A stretch of 64,000 nt of DNA from Nothopassalora personata (taxonomy: Eukaryota; Ascomycota; Dothideomycetes; Mycosphaerellales; Mycosphaerellaceae): positions 1,364,001-1,428,000 of the forward strand of contig CM066290.1 of NCBI GenBank assembly GCA_033816765.1, in the 5' to 3' direction. The notes under the pieces are model-generated. The model made no database searches. It was given only the letters and a program-made list of their open reading frames with translations, and was not told the DNA's origin. Of this stretch, positions 33,060-43,329 are shown piece by piece (within the stretch, counting starts at the first letter, position 1; each line of letters opens with the position of its first letter). The translations under genes were made by a program, and so were the position numbers.

Positions 33060-33255
33060 TATTAAGGGATGTCGCAATGTACAGCACGCCTACAACCTGC
33101 TAGTCGTAGATAAACTAATTCTTGCCTTTTGTTTAAGACGCATTACGCGTCGTAAGGTGTACGTATACGTGTTACGTACGGCTTAGTAGCCGGTCGCGAC
33201 CGCATGTTATATGTAAGGCTATATGTAAGGGTTAGCTACTAGGCTACCCCTTACA
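33060..33255 (-). repeat. LTR of element A (3' LTR)
   Basis: 196 bp, tattaaggg...cccttaca on the plus strand. Pairs with 39,553-39,748 without indels; differences are transitions of the RIP type. Confidence 0.9.
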
Positions 33256-33459
33256 ATTGCCTCCCCTCCCGTACGAGCTATCCTTAGCTCGCTAGTTGCT
33301 ACGTAGAGGTTCCTACGTACTTCTAGAACTATAGTTACTATACGGCCTATATACGGGTTACGTACGTATCGTTATGTAGGTGTAGGTAAGTAAGGCTTAG
33401 TTACTATACCGACGTAGCTAGTTAGGGGCATAAAACTCTAGCCTAACCTAGCCCTATTC

Positions 33460-34587
33460 TCCTAGTACGTTCCCTAGCGTACTACCTCCGTTATACTACT
33501 ACCGCGCACCCGTACCGTACCCTTACCGTAAGCGCCTCGCTAGTATTATTATTATCATTATATCTAACTCGCCTCTATCCTCTAGCCGCTCCGCCTCCTT
33601 CTATAGTATTAGTAGCGATAGTACTACTAGCGCCTTAGAAGACGAGCGCCGCTAGGCGACTCTAGTACGCGACGCACCTAGAACGCCTAGTGGTCGTAAG
33701 CGACTAGTATCCCCCTCGTAACTACTAACGCCCTCGCCCGCTACTAAGCTCTCGTAGAGAATTAATATATACATACGGTACCTCCCCTACTTCGTTAAGG
33801 GTAAGTCTCTACGCGCGCCGCCTACAATTCGTATACTAACTACTTACTAGACGAAGCCGATGACTGTAATAGTATTACTACCGGCGAGCTCCTAAGGAAG
33901 TGCGGCCGCTGTAGGCGCAATAGACATAAGTGCGCGCCTAATACTAGCTACGCTATCGCCTCGCTAGTAAGCCGCCTACGCGCCGCGCGCTCCTAGCGCG
34001 ACTTCCTTACGGCTATAATAGGCTAGGCGCCTATAGACCTCTAGTAGTAGGAGCTAGTAGAGTAGATCCGCCTATGTGCCTAGCTAGGTAACGACATTAC
34101 GGAGGTAAGTCGCTACTTTACTCCTACGAGTCGACTACTACTCGCGGGGGGGGCTCTAGTACGTCTCCTATGCTTCGGCTAACCCTTTCTATAGGCTATT
34201 AGGTAGTTTAATGCCTATAAGTACAAGCGTACCGGGGAAACCCGCATACGTACCCCCGCCGCCGCTACTACTACCGCCGCCCCCGCCGCCGTAGCCCTCG
34301 CGCTCTAGTAGGAGTAGAACCGCGCCCTTAATAGGCTATTCGAACTCGGCCGCGCCGTAAGTCGTATATTCCTCGTATACGTGTACCCTACTAACCGTAG
34401 TCCTAGTTCCTATAGGCGTAGAACATCGACACTACCGCCGCCGACTAGGCATTCCTACCTAAGTTACTACGCGACGACAACTGAGGCGCTTACCTTACAC
34501 GCTACTCGCGGGCTCCTCGCCTACTACTACTCTACGTGGCCCCTAGTAGGCGCGCTACTCTTTAGCTTTTATTTTATTTATAGTTAA
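33460..34587 (+). pseudogene. Antisense accessory ORF of element A with C-x2-C-x6-C motif
   Basis: One plus frame holds together over about 1.1 kb, interrupted only by TAG/TAA. It contains TTGELLRKCGRCRRNRHKC (33,877 onwards), a C-x2-C-x6-C cluster like half of a fungal Zn2Cys6 module, followed by SYAIASLVSRLRAARS and a Gln-rich tract now turned into stops. The last 68 codons (34,381-34,587) are intact. It converges on pol: its stop is 40 bp from the pol stop. The same ORF occurs in element D (minus strand, 40.7 to 39.75 kb and 33.06 to 32.85 kb), where the Cys cluster is partly changed to Tyr and TTGELLKKC is kept. The start codon is not recognisable. Function unknown; a DNA- or RNA-binding accessory protein is inference. 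Confidence 0.7.
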
Positions 34588-34626
34588 GAAAAGTTTTATT
34601 TATACTCTAGTACTCCTATACTAGTC

Positions 34627-37600
34627 TTATTTGCTTCTCCTTAACGCCTTATAGTCGGCTACTATGCGATCCGCATTCGCGAGGCCCTCCGCCGGTTCCT
34701 AGCTATTATACTCCTCTAGCTAGTCCTTCTACTAGACTAGATACTATAGCTTGCCCTTACGCTTACGCCTATCTAGTACTACCTCTACCTTATACTCTCC
34801 GTCCTTATTAGCTAGAGGGGGTACGGGTCTATCCTTATCGCTACCGATATACGGCTCGAGGAGAGAGACATAGAAGACGTTATAGAGCCTTAAGTCGGCT
34901 AGTAGCGCTAGGCCGTACGCCTACGAACCGATAGCGTCCGTAATACGGTATAAGCCGATAAACTTCGGACCTATCTTCTTCTTTAGTACTACTAACTTAA
35001 GGTTCTTCGTTAATAATAGGACTAAGTTACCTACGCGGTAGGTCTTAGCTTAGTAGGTCTTATTATAGTAGCGAGCCTAGCTTTCTACTATAGCCTTCTA
35101 TCGCTCCTCTAGTATAGCGCGTAGTTTTCGTATACGACTCGTAGCTATTACCGCTACTAGTACTTCCCCCCCCTAGGTCTTGTCTCGAGATCTAGTTAGT
35201 GTAGGGGCAATCTTAGGTCGCTAACCGTACGCTATCTCGAACGGACTCATCCGTAGTATTAGGTAGATACTGTTATTAGCTACGAATTTAGTAACTATAA
35301 GCTACTTAGCCTACTTAGTTTAATTGTTACTATAGTAATAACGAAGATATTGTTCGAGGGTTTAGTTTACCCTCTTAGTTTAGCTATTAGTCTAAGGGTG
35401 AAAGGCCGTAGATAGCTTACGCTTTACACGCGCCTCGAAGTAGAAGTTACTCTAAAACTGACTAGTAAAGACCGGACCTCGGTCGCTTACTATGCCTAAC
35501 GGGACACTATAGTATCGCACGACTTCGTCTCGTAGGAGCCTCGTAAGCTCTACGGCGATACAAGTCTTCGTCGTCGGGATATATAAGCTTATTTTTAAGT
35601 AGCGATCGACTATTACTAGGATCGTATTATACACGTAACCGGCTCGCGTACTTAGAGGTAGGTCCGTAATAAAATCCATGGTAATTTCCTACTACGGCCG
35701 CTCCGGTCTAGGAAGCGGTTATAGTCTACTATAGGGTCGATAGCGTTTAGCCTTCGAACCCTAGTAGGTTCTATAGGCTTAGACGTATTGCTTCACGTCC
35801 GTACTAAGTGAGTCCTACTAATAATTACGTCGTAATAGCTCTTTAGTCTTAGTCCTTCTAAAGTGACCCGCGAGGACGTCGTCGTAGTATATGCGAATTA
35901 GATGCGACCTAATTACGTGATCCCTAGGTACTACGATCGCGTCTCCGTAGTACATAAGGTTATCCTTTATATGCTATCCCTTAGCGTCCCTCGCGCTTAG
36001 CGCCTACGCTAAGCATACGATACACTAGTCGTCTTACTACTACGCGATCTTTATTAAGAGTAGGATTAACTCACCCGTCGAGCTATAAGCTTAACCCTAT
36101 ATTACTATAGCGTACACTACTACTAGTAACGACGGCTTGTCTTAATAGGGAAGGTTACCTCTCCGTACTACTATTACCGCGCCTATGTCGCCCTATATCG
36201 CCTCGTAGGTAGTAAGCGCGCGCTTTACCGTCGGCTCGCTTATCCCTTCTAGAGACTCCTTCTAGAAAGACAGCTTACTTTGTAAGGTAGGCAGTAAGTT
36301 CGAAGTTTATTACGTTATAGCTACGTAGTTACTACGTCTCGAAGGCGCGTCGGCTAGGTTAGTCTTACCCGGCCGATACTCTACTATAAAATTAAAAGAC
36401 TATAGGAACGTAGCTTATCGAGCTTACCGCCTATTTAGCTACTTTACTATTATAAAGCCCTATAGGTTAGCGTAGTCGACTAGCACTCGTACCGTATGCG
36501 TAGCGCCCTCTAAGTATAGCCTCTAATGCTTAAAAGCCTTAACTACTATAAGTAGCTCCTAATCGTACGTCTCGTAGTTATACTCGGCTAGTATTATCTT
36601 ACGTAAATAGAACGCGATAGGATGCTACTTAGTACTAAACAATTAGGATATAATACCTACGATCGCGAAACCTAACGCGTTGGTTTCGACTCGCGTGCGT
36701 AGCGTAGGATCGAAGTGCCTAAGTATTAGTGCACCTAAGAATCCGGCCTTAAGCTATCGAAACGCCTACTCTTCGCTTAAGGTCTACGTAAGAGGGCCCT
36801 ACTTCTTACCGTCCTTAGATCCCTTTATTAGGTCCGTTAGGGGCTTATAGACCCTTAAGTATCCTTCTATAAAACGCCGGTAGAAGTTGCAAAACCTAAG
36901 GAAGGACTAGACCTTATAAAAGGTCGTAGGTATAGGCCATTCCTCGATAGCGGCTACCCTACTCCTATCTATCGACACGCCTACGGCGCTTACGATAAAC
37001 CTAAGGAACTCTACACTCTCCTAGAAGAAGTAGCACTTCTTAGGGTTTACGAATAGAGCAAACTTCCGTAGCCTCGTAAGCACTTCGCGTACGGCTCGTA
37101 CGTGTGCCTTACGCGTCTCGCTATAGATAAGGATATTATCTAGGTAGACTACGTAAATGTTATAAAATAAGCCGGTTAGCGCCTTATTAATATACCCTTA
37201 AAAGGTTACTAGTGCGTTAGTTAACCCGAACGGCATTACTAGGTACTCGTAGTGTCCGTATCGCGTACGAAACACTATCTTCCACTTATCGCCTCGCTTA
37301 ATAGGGATACGATAGTAGGCGTCCTTTAAATCGATTATAGTAAAGAACCTAGAACCTAATAGCCTATCTAGCGTCTCGCTAATTAGGGGCAGGGGGTATC
37401 GGTTCTTTACTATAATCTCATTTAAGCCTCTATAGTCTACATAGAGCCTAAGAGTACTATTCTTCTTTAGTACGAATAGGATAGGCGCACCCGCCTTACT
37501 TACGGATCGCCTAATCTACCCCTTCTCTATTACTTACGTAAGGTACTCCTTTAAGGCCTCTAGCTTAGTTAAGGACTAGTAGTATAGCGGCTTAAAAGGG

Positions 37601-39480
37601 GGTTTCTTTCCTTTAATGAGATTAATCGTATACTTAACCCCGTCGGGTATCTTACGCTTCGCCTACTTATTAGGTACGTATACATCTCGGAAGTCTATAA
37701 ATTCTTTAGGCTACGAGGGGCCCTCTCCTTCGGGTACTACTATAGTAATAGCCTAAACACTTATCGTATAAACCTACTTTAAGCTCTCGAGATCCCTAAG
37801 GAACTCGCGTACTTCACGCTACTAAATCGTAGGCGTCTCTATACTATAGTACTACTAGTCCTTATAATCGCTCTTTACGATCCGATTACGGTACCTCTAG
37901 GGTCTACCTAAAATTACTAATGGCCTACCTATAGGTACCGCGTAGTAGATAGCGTTACTTACGCGCTCTACTCCCGCGTTATTAGCGAGTCGTAGCCGAA
38001 CCGTAAAGGCGCCGTAGTAATACCCTAGGTTATGCGTATACGACTCTAACTTCGGTAGCCTTACCCTATTAATAGGTTGCATTTAATGTCGGAGTACATA
38101 CTTATACGACACTAGGCTAAGATCCGTACAGTTATCTAGGAGAAACGTAGCCTCGCAAAAGCCCTTACGAGTCTCGACTACGCCTCGTAAGTAACGCGCT
38201 AGACACGCATCTACTCGCCTTAAAGGGTCGACTTTAGGAAAACTCGGACTTAGGAGCGACCTACTTATAGTCCTCTACCTTTTCCCTAGTCGCTACGCTA
38301 GACACGCATCTACTCGCCTTAAAGGGTCGACTTTAGGAAAACTCGGACTTAGGAGCGACCTACTTCTAGTCCTCTACCTTTTCCCTAGTCGCTACCCTTC
38401 TTAGTTAGAGCCTTCGTAGCGTCTACCCTACGAACCGCTTACGCGTTACGGTCCTTCCATAGGTGCCTATTCGGGCAATCCGTCTTAATGTAACCCTTCT
38501 TATAGTATCTATAGCACTCCGCTTTAGTCCTATCGAAGGTTATAGACGATCCGCCGGCGTCCCGCTAGTAACTCGTACCCGGGTCGCGCGACGCCTAACT
38601 ATACTTCTACTACTTCGAGCTACGATCACTTCGCCCTTAGTCGCCCTTAGTCTCTCGCCTACGGCGACTATACTGCCTACGGTCGTACCCTCCGCTACTA
38701 CGCTCCGTGCTTTTAATACGCGAAGCTAGGATTACTAGTTCCTCTCTAGTTATTAGGATGTTATAAAACTTAACGATTGCGGACCGTAGGCTAGGCGTAA
38801 GCTTAGCGAGTATGTGTCGTACGCGTTACGCCTCCGTATAGTCCCCTAACTAATCCTCTATAACATCTAGCTTAGTCGTAAACTAACGTACTGTCTAGTT
38901 ATCCTTCTATTTCACCGCCTTATACTCTAACATCACGTTAAGCACGCGGTTTATAGGGTTACCGTATGCGTCTCGATAGAACTCCTTAAAGTCCTAGTAT
39001 ATATACCCTTTAAGGTTAAGGACGCTATAGTTAGCGTGCTATCGCTTACTTACCTCTCCGCTTAGGTATATAACCCTATATAGGACCTTTAACTCGTTCG
39101 TCGTATACGTACCGCCTAAGAGGGTAAAGATAAGAGAGAGCTCCCTTAGGAATACCCGTGCTTTCTTAATCGAGTCCCCTCTAAAAGGCGTAGGTTCTTT
39201 AAGACGTAAACGTGTCGTATACGATGCGACCGCGCCTCGAGCTACGATATTATCGTTAGTTACTATAGATAGAGGAGGGGGAGGGGGAGTAGGGGATAGT
39301 TCTCCGCCGGATTCGCCCTAAGGGTCCGCCGGCGGCACGCTTACGTCCCGTAAGATCTCTAACTATTTAATCTCCCTCTATATCTCCTTCTCCTTAACCT
39401 CTACCCGAAGGGCATCCCTCCTTACGACTAAGGCTACACGCCTCGCTTATTACTAGGCCCTAGGGCTTAGGGGAGCCATA
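34627..39480 (-). pseudogene. gag-pol of chromovirus A, RIP-mutated
   Basis: In order on the minus strand: a gag zinc knuckle at 38,516-38,472 (CYRYYKKGYIKTDCP, with two positions now Tyr where Cys or His is expected); a protease-like segment at 38,082-37,897; reverse transcriptase with NRYPLPLI near 37,400 and the active site YLDN near 37,140 (normally YxDD); integrase core MDFITDLPLS at 35,679-35,452 with DRY and VSDRGPVFTS; and a chromodomain at about 34,830-34,640 (EYKVEVVLDRRKRKGK). It ends in TAA at 34,627-34,629. Numerous TAG/TAA stops make it inactive. Boundaries of gag are approximate. Confidence 0.85.
38197..38394 (-). repeat. Two tandem copies of a 99-bp unit in element A gag
   Basis: 38,197-38,295 and 38,296-38,394 are identical except for one base. 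99 is a multiple of three, so the duplication added 33 codons in frame between the zinc knuckle and the protease. Near-identity despite heavy RIP means the duplication arose late, or that RIP hit both copies alike. Confidence 0.9.
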
Positions 39481-39552
39481 GGCGTAGCGCTACTATCGTC
39501 GCGTTCGGACTCTATAGCGTGTATAGATTGTAACAAAGAGAAGAATTAGAAC

Positions 39553-39748
39553 TATTAAGGGATGTCGTAATATATAGCACGCCTACGACCTACTAGTCGT
39601 AGATAAACTAATTCTTACCTTTTATTTAAGACGCATTACGCGTCGTAAGGTGTACGCATACGTGTTACGTACGGCTTAGTAGCTGGTCGCGACCGTATAT
39701 TACATGTAAGGCTATATGTAAGGGTTAGCTACTAGGCTACCCCTTATA
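39553..39748 (-). repeat. LTR of element A (5' LTR)
   Basis: 196 bp, tattaaggg...cccttata on the plus strand, followed by the ATAGA duplication. Same length as the partner LTR, with transition differences only. Confidence 0.9.
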
Positions 39749-41021
39749 ATAGAACTACAGACGTAGTAGCGGCGGCGGAGGAGGGGGTAGTAGTAGTAGA
39801 GGCGCCGGCGAAGCGTACGCGGGTGTCGCCTATATACTTATTCTTATAGGTAGAGAACTGCCTCTTAGCCTAGGAGGAGGTTAGCCGATTTATATAGGGA
39901 GCGATAGTACGCCGTATACGGCGAGCGTAGGGAGCGCTAGCGAGGCGTAGTACTTACCTCTAGGATCTACTCGCCTAGCTAGGCGTAGACCTCGTACTAC
40001 TAGTCTAGAGCATCCTACTCTTATTTAGTAATAGGGTTACTAAGCCCCTAGATAAGCTTATCGCACTAGGCGCGAGCGGCGCGTAGGCGAGCTACTAGCT
40101 ACGCGATAGCGGCGCTAGTATTACTATCGTAGGGGTGCCTAATGTCTCTATAGCGCCTACACTTCTTAAGTAACTCGCCGGTAGTAATACTATTATACGT
40201 ATCCTACTCGTCTACTATACTATTAGTAAGCGTATCGTAAGCGAAGAGCGTAGCGAATACTTACTAGCTACGAAGTACGGTAGATAACGTATATATATCT
40301 TAATGTCGGTACCTAGGCGCCTAGCTAGTAAGAACTTAGGGGTCTACGGCCCTAGTACGCTAAACTTACGCTTCGCTAGCGTATCTAGTGCGCCGAGCGC
40401 ACTAGACATCTATACTAGTAGTGCTAGTAATAGTATTAGTAGTACTAATAGGCCCCCTATAAGGGCCTCCTAGCGGAGCTAGTCTTAGATAGCTTCCTCT
40501 AAAGCTATAGTAGTACTAGTAGGTCGCTAGGTAGTCGATAGCGAGGAGCTAGTAGATCGCTAGTAGTACGGGTGTAGTACGCTACGAGAACGTAGTAAAA
40601 GGGAAAAGAAGGAAAAGGAGGGATAGGGTACGCTTCTTAAACCCTCGAGTTAGTTAACCCGGTAACTATAACTTTATACCTACCTATACTACGATAACGA
40701 TACGTACGAGACCCGTAGGCGGGTCGTATAGTAACGGAATCTACGAGAAGCGGATAGATTACTTATATAGAAACCTCCTAAAGCCGCGAGCTAAGGGCAG
40801 CTCGTCCTAGAAGGGGAGGTAGTTATAAGAGTAGCCTATAGCTAACCCTTACATGTAATACGGCTATGCCCGGCTTAGCATACCGCACGTAACGCGCATA
40901 CGTATACTAGGAGACGCGTATAGCGTCGATAGAAGAAAGTAAGCTTTAGTTTATCTACGATTAGAAGATCGTAGGTATGCTATATATTACGACATCCCCT
41001 TATAGCCTTACGGCCCTTATA
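39749..41021 (+). mobile_element. Chromovirus D, right part with antisense ORF and 3' LTR
   Basis: Continuation of D after the A insertion. On the minus strand it carries the same antisense ORF as element A (TTGELLKKC and AAIA, LVARLRAARA near 40.2-40.05 kb). The leader region follows and then the LTR at 40,824-41,021. Orientation therefore matches D pol on the plus strand. It abuts a reversed integrase fragment of family B at 41,022, showing that D inserted into, or was joined to, an older B copy. Confidence 0.8.
40824..41021 (+). repeat. 3' LTR of element D
   Basis: 198 bp, tataagagtagcc...ggcccttata. It is the reverse complement counterpart of the 198-bp LTR E at 55,150-55,347. The homology continues past the inner LTR edge for about 160 bp. 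Confidence 0.85.
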
Positions 41022-41424
41022 GTAGTCCTCCTGTTTTTAGGCGGCTTCCGCTATACTCGCCTAACATAGGTCCGTAATCTTTTATATCCTTTCTACGAAT
41101 AGCGTTGCCCGTTACGCGGCGTCTAACTAAGAAGTCTCTAGATCCGGTTATAACTAAACGGGTAATAGTGCCTCGTATCCGTATACCGTAAAGAAGGGGC
41201 TTATTCCTAGCCTAGCGTAATACAGCGCGTTTAGAGTAAGTTGTACCGTAGGGAGCTAGCGTTTCTAGTCGGACTACTTATAGTTAATATAGTTACGAAG
41301 GTAAGCCTAGACTTCCTAGTTTAATCGTTCCGGGCCTCCGTTAGTTTATAGGTAGTAAGCGGAGCTAAGCCTCTATTTTATACCGGTTAAACGATAGAAG
41401 GTCCTCTAGAAGGTACTCGTCTAG
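41022..41424 (-). pseudogene. Reversed integrase fragment of a family B chromovirus
   Basis: The reverse complement matches element B at about 47,275-47,680 (integrase core to C-terminal part), including the conserved block around GPERLNQEVQAYLRNYI seen in B. Both ends are cut by other elements: D LTR on the left, C LTR on the right. It is the remains of an older B copy that served as target. Confidence 0.75.
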
Positions 41425-41764
41425 TGTTACGGAATGATTCCTATAGACCCTAGAATTATAACGATAAGACGAACACGTAACTTATCCTACCTAAGCGCTT
41501 AGACTTAGAGCGATTAGACTACTTATACTTAGACTAATTAGACTACTTATACTTAGACTAATTAGACTAATTACCGAGATCTACGAATCTCCTTTATATT
41601 TAAAAACGCTAAGAAACCCTTATGGTTTTAATGCGTTTAACTTACTGTTTAATATTACTATTTAGAATATACTATAACCTAACCTCTACCTTATTGCTAC
41701 TTAATCTTTATAAGATAAGACAGCTACTACTTTATTACTCTCCCTTAACTTCCTATCGGCCCGA
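41425..41764 (+). repeat. 5' LTR of element C
   Basis: 340 bp beginning tgttacggaat and ending near ggcccga. It contains an internal short repeat (actacttatacttagactaattag, with units about 24 bp apart). The 3' copy differs by transitions only. Confidence 0.88.
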
Positions 41765-41849
41765 GAATAAACCCGATTAAGCTTATCTTCTTAACTTGTA
41801 ATATTATTAGGTTATACTAAACCTAATAGCTTTAAACGCCCTCTACGAT

Positions 41850-43000
41850 AGGAGACCGATAGAGTAAACGGGGAACACCCGCCCCTAGTAAAGTAAGTAG
41901 AGCCCGACGACCTTAGACCGCGAACGATACTATTAATGCCTTAGCTACTTATATAGGTAACGACACCCTTAAGGTTAGTAAGCTAGAATACTACTATAGC
42001 GACCGAGACAAGTTCGATACTTAGGTCTCTTAGATAGACATATACTTCTTATTTAACTCTATACCTAAGAACCTTAAGCCTATCTTTACTACTACCTTTT
42101 TAAGAGGACGAGTAAAATATTAGGTTAAACTATTCCTTAGGAAATACCTAGATAGTAACGGAGAAGACAATGCTGACGGAATCTTTAGGTTATATAACTA
42201 TCTTAAGTATACTATAAAGAGCGTCTTTAGTGTCTCTAATAAGATTGCTACTACCGTTCGTATTATTTAGCATTTAACCTAGAAGACATCTACCGCCGAA
42301 TATACTACTAAATTCTAGGAATACGCGTAACTTACCGATTAGGACGACGAAGTACTTTAAGTTATGTACCGGAGAGGACTAAAGGAGCATGTTAAGGACG
42401 AGTTAACAAGGGACGGTCGGAAGATCAATAGCTTAGGCGACCTCGTTAGAGTTACGATTAATCTTAACGATAGGCTCTACGAGAGAGCTATAGAACGACG
42501 ATACGATTCTAAGGTATCCGGAAAGGCTAGATATATACTAGGCTATAACAACTGTAATAGAGGCTTCTACGACAACTATAATAATAAGCCTAGGGATAAA
42601 CCGTACTACGGACTATAGCTAATAGAACTCGACGTTACCGAGAAAGGTCGTAAGATTAGGAATAGTAACGGGAATAGAGCATCCCGGAGTTCGAAAGAAA
42701 CACGAACTTACTACGGATATAGTAAATCTAGCTACCTAGTAAGGGACTGCCGCGGTAAGAATATAGTACGCCGCGAACAGTTTAACATAATATAACCCCG
42801 AACTAGTAAATCTAAGAGTAGCGTTAGATCTTAAGGAGATACCGACTATACTCGGAGAGTAGGGGAGAGAGCTAGTAATAGAAGTACGACGCCTCTCCTA
42901 GACTCCTCGGGAGGACAAGGAGGATACTATAGGTAGTAAATAGTAGTTATTCTATTTAATGCGAAGAACTAACTACGACAGTTTAACATAATAACACGAA
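41850..43000 (+). pseudogene. gag of chromovirus C (5' part)
   Basis: An intact stretch at 42,364-42,618 reads YRRGLKEHVKDELTRDGR then LGDLVRVTINLNDRLYER, typical of Ty3 gag capsid. A zinc knuckle follows near 42,709-42,755 (YYGYSKSSYLVRDC), where the first two Cys and the His are now Tyr, consistent with TGC/TGT to TAC/TAT and CAC to TAC. The frame runs into the B insertion at 43,000 and resumes at 49,784. Confidence 0.8.
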
Positions 43001-43162
43001 TGTAAGGGGCGGGCCCCTGTTTCTTAGCATAGGCTACGCCTATGCGTTCGGATTGCTTTCCGACACCTTTTCTTCGGATAGCGTGTAACTTCCCCTTTCT
43101 TCTATATCGAACTTATTATAAACTTTATAGAACTTTAGTATATACGTCGTTCACCCGTAACA
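43001..43162 (+). repeat. 5' LTR of element B
   Basis: 162 bp, TGTAAGGGGCGGG...CCCGTAACA with intact TG...CA ends. The 3' copy starts tataagggg and ends cgtaata, the RIP-mutated form. Confidence 0.92.
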
Positions 43163-43329
43163 TTAAGTTCGATCCATTCGAATTAGCTAGGCACCTACTA
43201 TTAAAGAGACGGGATACGTAATAACGTCGCCGGGTAGCGAGAACCCCGGGACTAGTACCCCAAATAAAAACTTCTAACTTATGCTATAGCAACTATACTA
43301 GCGATAGGAAGAGATGTAAGCCGAGTTAA

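Larger units (their letters stand above)
33060..39748 (-). mobile_element. Complete Ty3/chromovirus retrotransposon A
   Basis: Bounded by two 196-bp LTRs in direct orientation and a perfect 5-bp target duplication ATAGA (33,055-33,059 and 39,749-39,753). The gag-pol frame runs on the minus strand from about 39.5 kb to 34,627: zinc knuckle, protease, reverse transcriptase, integrase, chromodomain. A separate frame on the plus strand occupies the space between the end of pol and the 3' LTR (33,460-34,587). All frames are broken by TAG/TAA only. A sits inside element D in the opposite orientation. Length 6,689 bp, typical of the group plus about 1.3 kb for the extra ORF. Confidence 0.92.

Noticed and set aside
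38463..38729. 88-codon plus ORF in element A
   Set aside because: It lies antisense to the gag zinc-knuckle region and has no motif of its own.
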